A DNA stretch of 64,000 nucleotides from PHAA01 sp034927445 (GCA_034927445.1 JAYFPZ010000014.1:87446-151445); one strand, 5' to 3'; numbered from the stretch's first letter, positions 8,621-17,014 are shown. Notes: generated by a model not told the origin, from the sequence alone. Program-made: numbers and translations.

Positions 8621-9682
8621 GTGGTGGCTGTAATTCTAACAGGCAAAAAAAAGATCCGGGTTTTGATAGTTGATGACTCTGCCCTTATACGCAAGATTTT
8701 ATCAAATGAACTTTCCCGAGACAGCCGCATAGAAGTCGTAGGTACCGCGGTTGATCCTATTTTTGCGCGTGATAAAATTATTAAGCTTAAGCCGGACGTG
8801 CTGTTGCTGGATATTGAAATGCCCAGAATGGATGGAATTACCTTCCTTGAGAAGCTAATGAAATATTATCCCATGCCGGTGATAATTGTAAGTTCTCTGG
8901 GAGGAAAGGGCAGTGAAGCAGCCCTTAAAGCCGTCGAACTTGGTGCGCTGGAAGTAGTGGAAAAGCCGGGATCTTCGTATTCAATAGGGGAGATGATCGA
9001 GAAGTTGGCAGATAAGATAGAGGCTGTTTCGAAGGCAAGGGTTTTTCCCGCGTCAGACCGGGACAGGGAGCGGACTCCTGCAGTTGCAGGAAAAGCAACG
9101 CTTAATCCTACCCGTAAAATCATTGCCCTTGGAGCATCTACGGGAGGAACAGAAGCCCTCAAGGAAGTGCTGGTCAGGCTGCCTGTGGTAATGCCGCCGA
9201 TTCTGATTGTGCAGCATATGCCCCAGAATTTTACCCGATCTTTTGCGCAAAGATTAGACAGCTTGTGCAAACTCCAAGTAAAAGAAGCGGAGGATGGAGA
9301 GCCGGCCACGCCCGGCAAAGTGCTGATAGCTCCGGGTAACAGACACATGATACTTAAAAAGAGCGGGGCATTTTATTATGTCAAGGTTGAGGATGGCCCT
9401 TTGGTTTTTCATCAACGGCCTTCGGTTGAAGTTCTTTTTCAATCGGTTGCCAGATACGCTGGACGCAATGCCATAGGGGTAATTTTAACGGGTATGGGCA
9501 GGGATGGAGCCGAGGGACTTCTGCAAATGAAAAATGCAGGTGCTTTTACCATAGCCCAGGATGAAAAGAGCTGTGTGGTATATGGCATGCCCAAAGAGGC
9601 AATCCAGCTTGGAGCAGCTATAAAAATCGCATCTTTGGAACAAATACCGCAGATTATAGTGAAACAGCTGGAATTAAATTAA
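8621..9682 (+). CDS. cheB: Chemoreceptor methylesterase/deamidase CheB
   Basis: 353 aa. An N-terminal receiver (IVDDSALIRK, phospho-Asp in LLLDIEMPRMDG) is joined by a linker at about 145-165 to the CheB esterase domain with catalytic Ser in GASTGGTEAL, His in VQHMPQNFT and Asp in LTGMGRDGAEG. It removes methyl groups from the MCP and is activated by phosphorylation, normally by CheA. The exact start is uncertain: GTG at 8621 or 8624 lacks a well-spaced ribosome site, and the conserved region begins near KKIRVLIVDDS. It is the last gene of the chemosensory operon proper. Confidence 0.95.
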   Translation: MVAVILTGKKKIRVLIVDDSALIRKILSNELSRDSRIEVVGTAVDPIFARDKIIKLKPDVLLLDIEMPRMDGITFLEKLMKYYPMPVIIVSSLGGKGSEAALKAVELGALEVVEKPGSSYSIGEMIEKLADKIEAVSKARVFPASDRDRERTPAVAGKATLNPTRKIIALGASTGGTEALKEVLVRLPVVMPPILIVQHMPQNFTRSFAQRLDSLCKLQVKEAEDGEPATPGKVLIAPGNRHMILKKSGAFYYVKVEDGPLVFHQRPSVEVLFQSVARYAGRNAIGVILTGMGRDGAEGLLQMKNAGAFTIAQDEKSCVVYGMPKEAIQLGAAIKIASLEQIPQIIVKQLELN

Positions 9683-9739
9683 TTTTAAGCAGGTCAAGGA
9701 AAGTTACTGAAATATTGTGAAATAGGAGGTATAGAAACC

Positions 9740-10843
9740 TTGCTGCCAGTTAATATTAACGCAGATCCCGGGATCGGTATTACGCATAGAAAACATGGAA
9801 TTTCAGAAACAGATCAATATTTTGAAAAAGATATTTTATATTTGCATACTCATGATATGCTCACGGGGTTATTAAACCGGAATTATTTTCAGAATGAACT
9901 GAGGAGGCTGGATGCTTGCGGCAAATTTCCGATCTCAGTAATTGTTGGAGATATTAATGGTTTGAGACTCATTAACCAGGTATTCGGCTTTGATGTGGGT
10001 GACAGGCTGCTTAGGAAAACCGCGTACTCCCTGGTACTTGCAGCCGAGGCAGATAGTATAGCAGCCAGATGGGGCGAAGATGAATTTGCCGTAATTCTGT
10101 CAGAAACGGATGAAACAATGGCAACGGAAATATGCAGAAAGATGGTTCAAACTTGCTCGGAAATTGAAGAAAGCGGTATAACACCGAGTATAGCCTTAGG
10201 CAATGCAACCCAAAAATATGCTTCGGAAAACTTAAGTCAAATTGTTTTAGAGGCTGAAGGCAGGATGAACCGGCATAAACTGCTAGAGCCGCAGAGTACC
10301 CAAAGTTCGGTCATTACCTCGTTAAGTAAGGCTCTGTTTGAAAAAAGTCTTGAAACAGAAGAACATGCCTTAAGAATGCTTGAAATGTCTAAAAAATTTG
10401 GCAAAGCTATCGGTTTGTCAATGGATGAACTGGACGAGCTATGTCTCTTGTCGGTATTGCATGACATAGGTAAAATAGCCATTCCCGATCATATTTTATT
10501 GAAGCCGGAAAAACTGACGGGTGATGAATGGAAAGAAATGAAAAAACATTCTGAAATCGGCTGCCATATCGCAGCCTCGTCCAACGAATTATCAAGTATC
10601 GCCCCCTATATTCTTTCCCATCACGAACGCTGGGATGGAAGCGGCTACCCGCAAGGCCTAAGAGGGACCGAAATTCCGATGTTATCACGAATCATTGCGG
10701 TAGTGGACACATACGACGTAATAACGCACGGAAGACCTTACCAAGACGTAATAAGCCATAATGAAGCTTTAATGGAAATTAAGCGATGTTCAGGGACTCA
10801 ATTTGCACCGGATATCGCAGAGGCATTTTGCAGTATATGCTAA
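9740..10843 (+). CDS. GGDEF / HD-GYP dual-domain cyclic di-GMP protein
   Basis: 367 aa, soluble. The GGDEF-type domain (about 35-165) has the signature changed to GEDEF (RWGEDEF) and no I-site Arg-x-x-Asp, so cyclase activity is doubtful. The HD-GYP phosphodiesterase domain (about 195-367) is intact, with HDIGK, HHERWDGSGYP and a metal-binding His in EEHALRM. The likely net activity is cyclic di-GMP hydrolysis, with the N-terminal domain possibly binding GTP as a regulator. The start is TTG with AGGAGG (9724-9729) 10 nt upstream. It follows cheB by 57 bp and probably belongs to the same transcript. Confidence 0.9.
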   Translation: MLPVNINADPGIGITHRKHGISETDQYFEKDILYLHTHDMLTGLLNRNYFQNELRRLDACGKFPISVIVGDINGLRLINQVFGFDVGDRLLRKTAYSLVLAAEADSIAARWGEDEFAVILSETDETMATEICRKMVQTCSEIEESGITPSIALGNATQKYASENLSQIVLEAEGRMNRHKLLEPQSTQSSVITSLSKALFEKSLETEEHALRMLEMSKKFGKAIGLSMDELDELCLLSVLHDIGKIAIPDHILLKPEKLTGDEWKEMKKHSEIGCHIAASSNELSSIAPYILSHHERWDGSGYPQGLRGTEIPMLSRIIAVVDTYDVITHGRPYQDVISHNEALMEIKRCSGTQFAPDIAEAFCSIC

Positions 10844-10981
10844 GACCGATTGCTCCCGGTACATGTTCTCCAGTACGGTTATACTGGGGACTGTTCGTTA
10901 TTTTGAAGGAAATAATTATAGCCAAACGGCAGCAAGTGAGTAACCCCATTCAGGTTGTCTGCGGTACTCCCCCAATATATA

Positions 10982-10990
10982 TAGTATAAT
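10982..10990 (+). promoter_or_regulatory. Possible -10 box before dinB
   Basis: TATAAT at 10985-10990 lies about 38 bp before the chosen dinB start. No good -35 is seen at 16-18 bp, so this is weak. Its position argues against an earlier ATG at 10992 as the dinB start. Confidence 0.35.
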
Positions 10991-11027
10991 CATGCTAAAG
11001 GGAGAATCCGAAGGGAGCCTGCAAGTA

Positions 11028-12227
11028 ATGACTCAGGATGAGGCGCTGACCATAATGCACTGCGATCTGGACGCATTCTATGCGGCGGTGGAACAACGGG
11101 ACAATCCGGAATTAACGGGTAAACCGGTTATCGTCGGCGGGCAGCCGGATACCCGCGGAGTAGTTTCCACCTGTTCCTATGAAGCGCGCAAGTTTGGAGT
11201 CAGGTCGGCCATGCCATTGGCCCAGGCCCGGCGTTTATGCCCGGACGCAATATTTCTGCCAGTAGCCATGTCCCGCTACCAGGAGGCTTCCCGCCAGGTT
11301 TTTGCCATCCTGCACACCTATTCGCCTATTATCGAACCTCTATCCATCGATGAAGCATTTCTCGACTTGACCGGCTGCACTACTGTATTCGGTACGGTGG
11401 AAAGCATCGGCCGGGAGATTAAAAAAAGGGTCAGGTCAGAGGTGGGGCTCACCATTTCGGTGGGTATATCCTATAACAAGTTCCTGGCCAAGCTGGCCAC
11501 CGAATTGGGCAAACCCGACGGTTTAAAAATCATTACCCGGGCGGAGACCGCAGCGGTGCTAAACCCGTTGCCGGTCTCGTATCTCTGGGGGGTAGGGCAG
11601 AAGGCCCGTCAGCAATTGCAGAGAATGGGCATCAACACGATCGGCGAGCTGGCCGGCCTGTCACCCGCGAGGCTGGAACGGCAGATGGGAGCTCATGCCC
11701 GGGTGTATTGGGAGCTGGCCCAGGGGATTGACCCCAGGGTGGTGGAAGTTGACCACAACCGCAAATCGGTGGGGAGAGAGATTACTTTCCCCTATGATAT
11801 TGCCAACCGGGAGGAACTGGAGAACGTGCTGCTGGATCTGTCCGTACAAGTCAGCCGGCGGCTGCGCCGGCAGCGGTTGCTGGCCCGGACGATTACTCTC
11901 AAACTGCGCTATGGCAATTTCAGGACGCTAACCCGGCGTACTACTCTGTCCCGGGCGAGCAGCCATGATGATACCATTTACGGGGCAGCCCGGGAATTGT
12001 TTGCGCGGGTGTTTGCCGAAGGCGACCGTATCAGGCTTTTGGGGATATACGGGAGCGGGCTGGAACCTGCCACCGGCGTGGCCCAGGGGGAGCTTTTCGC
12101 CTCCGCCGAACAAAAACGCAATGAAACCCTTGACCAGACCTTGGACCAGATTCGTGACCGTTTTGGGGAAAAAATTATAACCAGGGCCAGTCTGCTGCCC
12201 AATTCCCCATTTGCAGAAAGGGACTGA
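11028..12227 (+). CDS. dinB: DNA polymerase IV (Y-family, translesion)
   Basis: 399 aa. The Y-family palm begins with HCDLDAFYAAVEQRDNPEL and has the second catalytic acidic pair in LSIDEAFLD, then helix-hairpin-helix thumb elements (YLWGVGQKARQQL) and the little-finger domain from about 240. It copies past lesions at low fidelity. The ATG at 11028 has AAGGGAG (11011-11017); the upstream in-frame ATG at 10992 sits almost on top of a -10 box. The C-terminus ends in FAERD without a clear clamp-binding peptide. No Firmicute-type LexA box was recognised upstream. Confidence 0.95.
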   Translation: MTQDEALTIMHCDLDAFYAAVEQRDNPELTGKPVIVGGQPDTRGVVSTCSYEARKFGVRSAMPLAQARRLCPDAIFLPVAMSRYQEASRQVFAILHTYSPIIEPLSIDEAFLDLTGCTTVFGTVESIGREIKKRVRSEVGLTISVGISYNKFLAKLATELGKPDGLKIITRAETAAVLNPLPVSYLWGVGQKARQQLQRMGINTIGELAGLSPARLERQMGAHARVYWELAQGIDPRVVEVDHNRKSVGREITFPYDIANREELENVLLDLSVQVSRRLRRQRLLARTITLKLRYGNFRTLTRRTTLSRASSHDDTIYGAARELFARVFAEGDRIRLLGIYGSGLEPATGVAQGELFASAEQKRNETLDQTLDQIRDRFGEKIITRASLLPNSPFAERD

Positions 12228-12354
12228 ACATGGGCCGGAACTGGGATCTTTATACGGAAAATAAGGCATGAATTGTTTCTGATCTATATAAGGCAGGGTA
12301 CTATTGGATTAAAATATAAAGAAACTTTAATTAATTAGAAATGAGGGGATGGAA

Positions 12355-12888
12355 ATGGAAAATACGCTTGCCGTCAAGGATCGTGATACGGTGCTGCATA
12401 TCTCTTATGAAGACATGATTAAATATCATGGACGCTTCCATATAGGCGGGGTAGCCATGGCCTTCAAGGCTCTGGAGCTGGGTCTGGGCCGGCTGGTTCC
12501 GAATGAGATTCCATCCCGGCATAAAATCAGTTTTACATCCGGTCTGGGTGAGAGCGCTACCGGAGTACTGGACGCTGTAGAGATGAGCACTAGGGCCAGA
12601 ACCAGAGGACAACTGGCGGTCGACCCCAACCTGGGCCAGGATCTTGGGGCTCCTGAAACCCCCAACGGAGGCAGATTCTGTTTTGAAATTGCCTATGATG
12701 GGGTCAAACTGGGGTTGGTTTTGAAAGAAGGGCTGGTGCCGCAAGAGTTTATGGATCTATCCAGGCGGGCAATCGCACGGACACTTGACCGGGAAGGAGC
12801 CAGAAGACTGCAGGAAGTAAAAGAGGAAATGGCAGCCGCTCTGATATCCAAGCCGGCGGAGGAGCTTTTTAAAGTAATCAGTGAATAA
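12355..12888 (+). CDS. FmdE-like domain protein without metal ligands
   Basis: 177 aa. The layout resembles FmdE (the formylmethanofuran dehydrogenase subunit E family): an N-terminal YHGRFHIGGVAMAFKALELG and a central GVLDAVEMSTRARTRGQL segment match in form the HGH.CPG and C..DA..TGCT..GKG parts of that family. Every Cys of those motifs is absent here, so the usual metal site cannot form. The start ATG at 12355 is spaced 6 nt from GAGGGG; the ATG at 12349 is too close. A PatB-like lyase starts 13 bp after its stop, so the two are likely co-transcribed. Function unknown. Confidence 0.55.
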   Translation: MENTLAVKDRDTVLHISYEDMIKYHGRFHIGGVAMAFKALELGLGRLVPNEIPSRHKISFTSGLGESATGVLDAVEMSTRARTRGQLAVDPNLGQDLGAPETPNGGRFCFEIAYDGVKLGLVLKEGLVPQEFMDLSRRAIARTLDREGARRLQEVKEEMAAALISKPAEELFKVISE

Positions 12889-12901
12889 CAGGGGTAATAA
12901 G

Positions 12902-14062
12902 ATGTATGATTTTGACGAAATAATTGACCGGCATGGTTCCCATTGTGCTAAATGGGACGATGTTGGGAAGGAACTGCTGCCCATGTGGGTGGCGGACATG
13001 GACTTCAAGTCGGCGCCGGAAATTATTGCAGCGCTGGAGGAGCGGGTCAGGCATGGGGTCTTTGGTTACAGCGGGGGTTGTGCGGTTTGGGATGACTCTC
13101 TGATCGGTTGGATGAACAGGCGTTGGGGCTGGGAGGTGAAGCGGGAATGGATATTCCCCAGTCCCGGGGTAGTACCTGCGCTGGATATGTTGGTGCGGGC
13201 CCTGGCCCGGCCGGGTGAGGGGGTAATTATCCAGACCCCGGTTTATCCTCCGTTCTTTCGGGTTGTGACCCGCAACGGGCGCCGGCTGCGGGAGAATCCT
13301 CTGCAATATGACGGGCGCAGATACATAATGGATCTGGAGAATCTGGAGCGGCAAATCGATGCCAACACTAAATTGTTGATTCTGTGCAGCCCTCACAACC
13401 CAGTGGGACGGGTGTGGAGCCGGGAGGAACTGACCGCCCTGGGGGAGATCTGTCTCCGGCATGGGATAACTGTAATAGCGGACGAGATCCATTCCGACCT
13501 TGTATTTTCGGGTTATCGGCATACTGTGTTTGCTTCCCTTGGTCCTGAATTTGAGCAGATCTGCGCGGTCTGCAATGCTCCCAGCAAGACTTTTAATCTG
13601 GCGGGGATTCAAGCGTCCAATGTCATCATCCCCAACCGGCGGATACGCTCCGCCTACCGCGATGTTCTCGATACCGGTGAACTGGGCTTGCCCAATGTAT
13701 TTGCAGTTGCGGCTTTGGAGGCGGCCTACAGCCGGGGGGAGCCCTGGCTGGAGGAAATGTTGGCATATGTAGAGGGGAATTACCGGTTTGCCCGGGGCTT
13801 TATTGAGCAGAGAATACCTGAGATCAAGGTGGTCCAGGCAGAAGGCACTTATCTGCTGTGGCTGGACTGCCGGGGACTGGGCCTGAGCACTCTGGAACTG
13901 GACCGATTCATCAGGGAAAAGGCCCGCTTGGTGTTGTCTCCGGGAACAATCTTCGGCAGCAGCGGCAGTGGTTTTCAGAGGATGAACATTGGCTGCCCCA
14001 GAGCGCTGGTGGAAGAAGGCTTGCAGCGGCTGGAAGCGGCCGCCCATGACCGGGATATTTAA
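12902..14062 (+). CDS. patB: PatB/MalY-type PLP-dependent C-S lyase or aminotransferase
   Basis: 386-aa fold-type I PLP enzyme. CSPHNPVGRVW, IADEIHSDLVF and APSKTFNLAGIQ (Schiff-base Lys) are the hallmark strings of the MalY/PatB group, which usually cleaves cystathionine or cysteine to thiol, pyruvate and ammonia. The N-terminus MYDFDEIIDRHGSHCAKWD also fits. The start ATG at 12902 has AGGGG nearby. The substrate cannot be decided between cystathionine, cysteine and other amino acids. It is probably in an operon with the FmdE-like gene. Confidence 0.88.
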   Translation: MYDFDEIIDRHGSHCAKWDDVGKELLPMWVADMDFKSAPEIIAALEERVRHGVFGYSGGCAVWDDSLIGWMNRRWGWEVKREWIFPSPGVVPALDMLVRALARPGEGVIIQTPVYPPFFRVVTRNGRRLRENPLQYDGRRYIMDLENLERQIDANTKLLILCSPHNPVGRVWSREELTALGEICLRHGITVIADEIHSDLVFSGYRHTVFASLGPEFEQICAVCNAPSKTFNLAGIQASNVIIPNRRIRSAYRDVLDTGELGLPNVFAVAALEAAYSRGEPWLEEMLAYVEGNYRFARGFIEQRIPEIKVVQAEGTYLLWLDCRGLGLSTLELDRFIREKARLVLSPGTIFGSSGSGFQRMNIGCPRALVEEGLQRLEAAAHDRDI

Positions 14063-14211
14063 CCTTACGTTACGCCTCCCTGCGGGGACTACTGCGATGA
14101 AGTTCGATATTAGGAGACTTACCTTGATCGTTCGAGGCTGGCGGTACGATGGTGAGTCGAAAATATTTCGGCGGGTTACCATAATTAGGTATGATTACAG
14201 ATTGGCCCGAA

Positions 14212-14220
14212 TGATATAAT
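14212..14220 (+). promoter_or_regulatory. Extended -10 promoter of the LUD gene
   Basis: TGATATAAT (14212-14220) matches the TGnTATAAT extended -10 element, which can work without a strong -35. It lies 50 bp before the start of the LUD-domain gene. Confidence 0.55.
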
Positions 14221-14270
14221 TATCAACAGAGCACGATCGCTACTATACAATCCAGCAGGAGGTTATGGAA

Positions 14271-14912
14271 ATGGACGAACATTTGACCTGGGTGTACGAA
14301 CAAAAATGCCGGAAGGTTGTAAAAGCTTTGGAGAAAACCGGATTTGAAGCCGTCTATTGCGCTAATCGGCAGGAGGCTTACGCGAATATTATGAATGAGG
14401 CCCGGAATGCGCACGCTATCGGATTCGGGGGTTCCGAAACCGTGAAAGGGCTGCAGCTGATTCCTGCCTTAAAGCAAATGGGCAAGGAAGTGTTAGATCA
14501 CCAGGCCCCTAACCTTAGCCCGGAGGAAAAACTTGCAACCAGGCGCCGCCAGTTGACCTGCGATCTGTTTTTGACCAGCAGTAATGCCGTTACGCTGAAC
14601 GGCCAGCTGGTAAACGTCGACGGCGTCGGCAACCGGGTGGCGGCTATGGCCTTTGGACCCAAAAAAGTGATTGTCGTGGCCGGGCGCAATAAAATAGCCG
14701 AGGATATCGATGCTGCTTTGCAAAGGATAAAATATGTGGCTGCTCCAGCCAATTCCCGCCGGCTGAACCGGCAGGTACCCTGTGCCGTGACCGGTTCCTG
14801 CAGCGAATGCAATTCTCCCGAGCGCCTGTGCCGGATTACGGTTATACTGGACCATAAGCCGCTTGATACCGATATCAGAGTTTTGATCGTCAATGATGAT
14901 ATAGGATACTAG
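14271..14912 (+). CDS. LUD-domain protein (LutC/YkgG-like)
   Basis: 213 aa with the LUD domain conserved strings GFGGSETVKGL, SSNAVTLNGQLVNVDGVGNR and MAFGPKKVIVVAGRNKI. Members include LutC of the lactate-oxidation complex, but many anaerobes have stand-alone copies of unknown role. A Cys cluster near the C-terminus (CAVTGSCSECNSPERLC) could hold metal. No lutA or lutB is present. The ATG at 14271 is 8 nt after AGGAGG (14257-14262), better spaced than the ATG at 14265. Its own promoter and a strong terminator at 14959 suggest a single-gene transcript. Confidence 0.8.
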   Translation: MDEHLTWVYEQKCRKVVKALEKTGFEAVYCANRQEAYANIMNEARNAHAIGFGGSETVKGLQLIPALKQMGKEVLDHQAPNLSPEEKLATRRRQLTCDLFLTSSNAVTLNGQLVNVDGVGNRVAAMAFGPKKVIVVAGRNKIAEDIDAALQRIKYVAAPANSRRLNRQVPCAVTGSCSECNSPERLCRITVILDHKPLDTDIRVLIVNDDIGY

Positions 14913-14958
14913 AATACCCGATTAACCCTGAAATACCAGGGAAAGTTCAGCGAAGTAC

Positions 14959-15000
14959 GCGGCCGGCAGGAGCTGTAGCGCAGTCCTGCCGGCCGCCTTT
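14959..15000 (+). terminator. Strong Rho-independent terminator
   Basis: 13-bp perfect stem GCGGCCGGCAGGA (14959-14971) / TCCTGCCGGCCGC (14984-14996), 12-nt loop, then CTTT. It ends the LUD transcript. Confidence 0.75.
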
Positions 15001-15147
15001 GTGCATAGATAAAGCAAAACCATTGGCCAGCCGGAGGAGCGCAGGGGCAGCGGCTCTTCCCGTATTGCGTATGTTAGTTGGGTAACGTACAATTAAGGTG
15101 CGAATAATATAATTTTCCTGGAATGGCAGTGAGAGGAAGGGTTCATA

Positions 15148-15663
15148 ATGCCAAGATTCGAAATCATACAAGGGGATATAACCAAGCTGGAAGTCGATGC
15201 CATAGTCAATGCAGCCAATAATTCACTCCGGGGGGGAGGGGGCGTTGACGGGGCCATTCACCGGGCAGCGGGTCCTCAATTACTGGCTGAGTGCAAACAG
15301 GTCGGGGGATGCCTCACCGGTCATGCCAAAAAGACCAGAGGCTATAACCTGCCGATCAAATGGGTTATCCATACGGTCGGCCCGGTATGGCGGGGCGGCA
15401 GTAACAATGAAGACGACCTTTTGGCCAGTTGCTACCGCAACTCGTTGGCCCTGGCAGCCGAGCTGGGGGTTGAGACTATCGCCTTTCCCTCCATAAGCAC
15501 CGGAGTCTATGGCTTCCCCGTAGACCGGGCGGCGCGAATAGCGGTCAGAGAAATCGTTGACTTTCTTAAATCCAATCTCAGCATCAAACAGGTATTGATG
15601 GTGGCTTTCGATGCCCAGACCTATCAGGCTTATAAAAAGGCGCTGAGTGAACAAAAGCTATAA
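15148..15663 (+). CDS. Macrodomain protein (ADP-ribose / O-acetyl-ADP-ribose deacylase type)
   Basis: 171-aa single macrodomain of the MacroD/YmdB type: QGDITKLEVDAIVNAANNSL with the key Asn residues, GGGGVDGAIHRAAG, and the phosphate loop SISTGVYGFP. These proteins bind ADP-ribose and often remove mono-ADP-ribose or the acetyl group of O-acetyl-ADP-ribose. No ADP-ribosyltransferase partner is near. The start ATG has GAGAGGAAGG upstream. birA follows 68 bp later. Confidence 0.93.
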   Translation: MPRFEIIQGDITKLEVDAIVNAANNSLRGGGGVDGAIHRAAGPQLLAECKQVGGCLTGHAKKTRGYNLPIKWVIHTVGPVWRGGSNNEDDLLASCYRNSLALAAELGVETIAFPSISTGVYGFPVDRAARIAVREIVDFLKSNLSIKQVLMVAFDAQTYQAYKKALSEQKL

Positions 15664-15731
15664 CCAGGGGCAGGTCCCTTGTCCCCTGGTCCCACGGATC
15701 AACGAGTTATTTGTCGACAGGAGGATCGGTA

Positions 15732-16706
15732 ATGAACCTTCGTGAAGCGGTACTAACCGCCCTTAAAGAGAAAAAAGGGGAATGGATCTCCGGGGAGGGC
15801 CTGAGTGAAAGCCTTGGGGTTTCGCGGACTGCCGTCTGGAAGCAGGTCAGGCATTTGCTGGCCGAAGGCTATGCCATTGAATCATCTCCCAAAAAGGGTT
15901 ATCGTATTTGTGCTCCCGCGGATATTCTGTCACCCGCCGAGGTGTGTCCGGGTCTGGCAACCCAGGTATTGGGCCGGCGGGACTATATCTATTTCCGCGA
16001 GATCGACTCCACCAACAACCGCGCCCGCCTGCTGGCCTCCCAGGGATATCCGGAGGGAACGGTGGTGGTGGCGGAAATGCAGACCGCCGGGAGGGGGCGC
16101 CGGGGCAGGGACTGGTATTCGCCGGTGCAGCAGGGGATATATGTGTCGGTTATTTTAAGGCCGGAACTGCCCCTCAAAGAAATATCACGGGTTTCACTGG
16201 TAACTGCGGCGGCGGTGGCGCAAACCCTCGAATCAGAATTAGGTTTGAATCCCCGCATCAAGTGGCCCAATGACGTGCTGGTAGATAATAAGAAAATAGC
16301 CGGAATGCTATCGGAAGCGGTTACTGACATGGATGGGGTCGAGTATATTGTGGTTGGGATTGGATTGAACATTAACAATGATATTCAGGAGTTTCCTCCT
16401 GACCTGAGAACAGCGCCCACCTCGGCCCGGGCTCTAAACCACCGGTCCAATTCCAGGGTTAAGATCCTCCAAGGGCTTTTGCGGTACCTGGAATATTACT
16501 ACCAGCAACTGCTGGCGGGTAATTTTGCCGTAACCCTGGAAAAAGCCAAAAGTTTATCAACGGTTATTGGCCGGGAAGTCCGGTTGGATAACGGCAAGGA
16601 CTTTATTGCCGGACAGGCAGTCGATATCGACGACAACGGGTTTCTCCTGGTGCGCGACCGGCAAGGAATCATCCATACCATAATGTCGGGAGAGATAGAC
16701 GAATGA
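15732..16706 (+). CDS. birA: Bifunctional biotin-protein ligase / biotin repressor BirA
   Basis: 324 aa. An N-terminal winged helix (1-60, SLGVSRTAVWKQVRHL) is followed by the ligase domain with GRGRRGRDWYSP (biotinyl-5'-AMP binding) and IKWPNDVLVDNKKIAGML, then a small C-terminal SH3-like domain. It charges carboxylases with biotin and, as holo-dimer, represses biotin genes. A matching operator (16725-16755) lies directly after its stop, before bioY. The ATG at 15732 has AGGAGG upstream; an in-frame GTG at 15711 does not. Confidence 0.95.
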   Translation: MNLREAVLTALKEKKGEWISGEGLSESLGVSRTAVWKQVRHLLAEGYAIESSPKKGYRICAPADILSPAEVCPGLATQVLGRRDYIYFREIDSTNNRARLLASQGYPEGTVVVAEMQTAGRGRRGRDWYSPVQQGIYVSVILRPELPLKEISRVSLVTAAAVAQTLESELGLNPRIKWPNDVLVDNKKIAGMLSEAVTDMDGVEYIVVGIGLNINNDIQEFPPDLRTAPTSARALNHRSNSRVKILQGLLRYLEYYYQQLLAGNFAVTLEKAKSLSTVIGREVRLDNGKDFIAGQAVDIDDNGFLLVRDRQGIIHTIMSGEIDE

Positions 16707-16724
16707 AATAAGGTTGAAAATAAA

Positions 16725-16755
16725 TGTCAACCTTATTTGATAAAATAGGTTGACA
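16725..16755 (+). promoter_or_regulatory. BirA operator
   Basis: TGTCAACC (16725-16732), 15-bp spacer, GGTTGACA (16748-16755): a perfect inverted pair with the half-site style and spacing of Firmicute BirA boxes. The right half-site contains the -35 box of the bioY promoter, so binding should block RNA polymerase. The left half-site is also part of a 12-bp inverted repeat (16706-16717 / 16727-16738) starting at the birA stop codon. Confidence 0.85.
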
Positions 16756-16779
16756 AACAATCGGCGGGCATAACATAAT
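16750..16779 (+). promoter_or_regulatory. Sigma-A promoter of bioY operon
   Basis: TTGACA (16750-16755), 18-bp spacer, CATAAT (16774-16779). The -35 lies inside the BirA operator. Confidence 0.75.
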
Positions 16780-16786
16780 ATTAAGA

Positions 16787-16827
16787 GGCTGCTCCATAGC
16801 TGGGTTGGGCTGGGGGCAGCCTTTTTT
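16787..16827 (+). terminator. Terminator hairpin in the bioY leader
   Basis: GGCTGC (16787-16792) pairs with GCAGCC (16816-16821), with extra CC/GG pairing, followed by six T. It lies between the bioY promoter and bioY, so it may attenuate the operon. Confidence 0.55.
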
Positions 16828-16830
16828 ATC

Positions 16831-17000
16831 AAACTCCTCCCCTCCTTATAGGTGGGGAAAACGATTTTTTCCTCAGTGGTGGGGTAGGTCCCCGACTGAG
16901 GAGGCGTTTGCTAAAAAGCTCGGGTTGCAATGCACCAAAAACGCAAAGGCAGACCTTATAGCGCCGCGTTTAGGTGCGCAAGCACTTATTGAATATTAAG
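16831..17000 (+). repeat. Dispersed intergenic repeat, copy 1 (diverged)
   Basis: Left module (16831-16905) contains GGTGGGGAAAA, ATTTTTTCCTCAGTGGTGGG and ACTGAGGAGG. The core (16912-17000) contains GCTCGGG, ATGCACC, CTTATAGCGCCGCGTTT, GGTGCGCAA and TTATTGAAT. It is related to the copies at 23941, 50326 and 53605, in the same orientation, and runs into the bioY ribosome site. Confidence 0.7.
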
Positions 17001-17014
17001 GGAGGCTTTATGAA

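Noticed and set aside
10844..11027. LexA/SOS box at dinB
   Set aside because: No GAAC-N4-GTTC-like site; the small CCAGTA/TACTGG repeat near 10873 is not an SOS box.
16805..16999. Open frame of 64 codons before bioY
   Set aside because: It lies entirely within a terminator tail and repeat copy 1; the similar peptide FFPQWW appears in repeat copy 2 only because the DNA is repeated.
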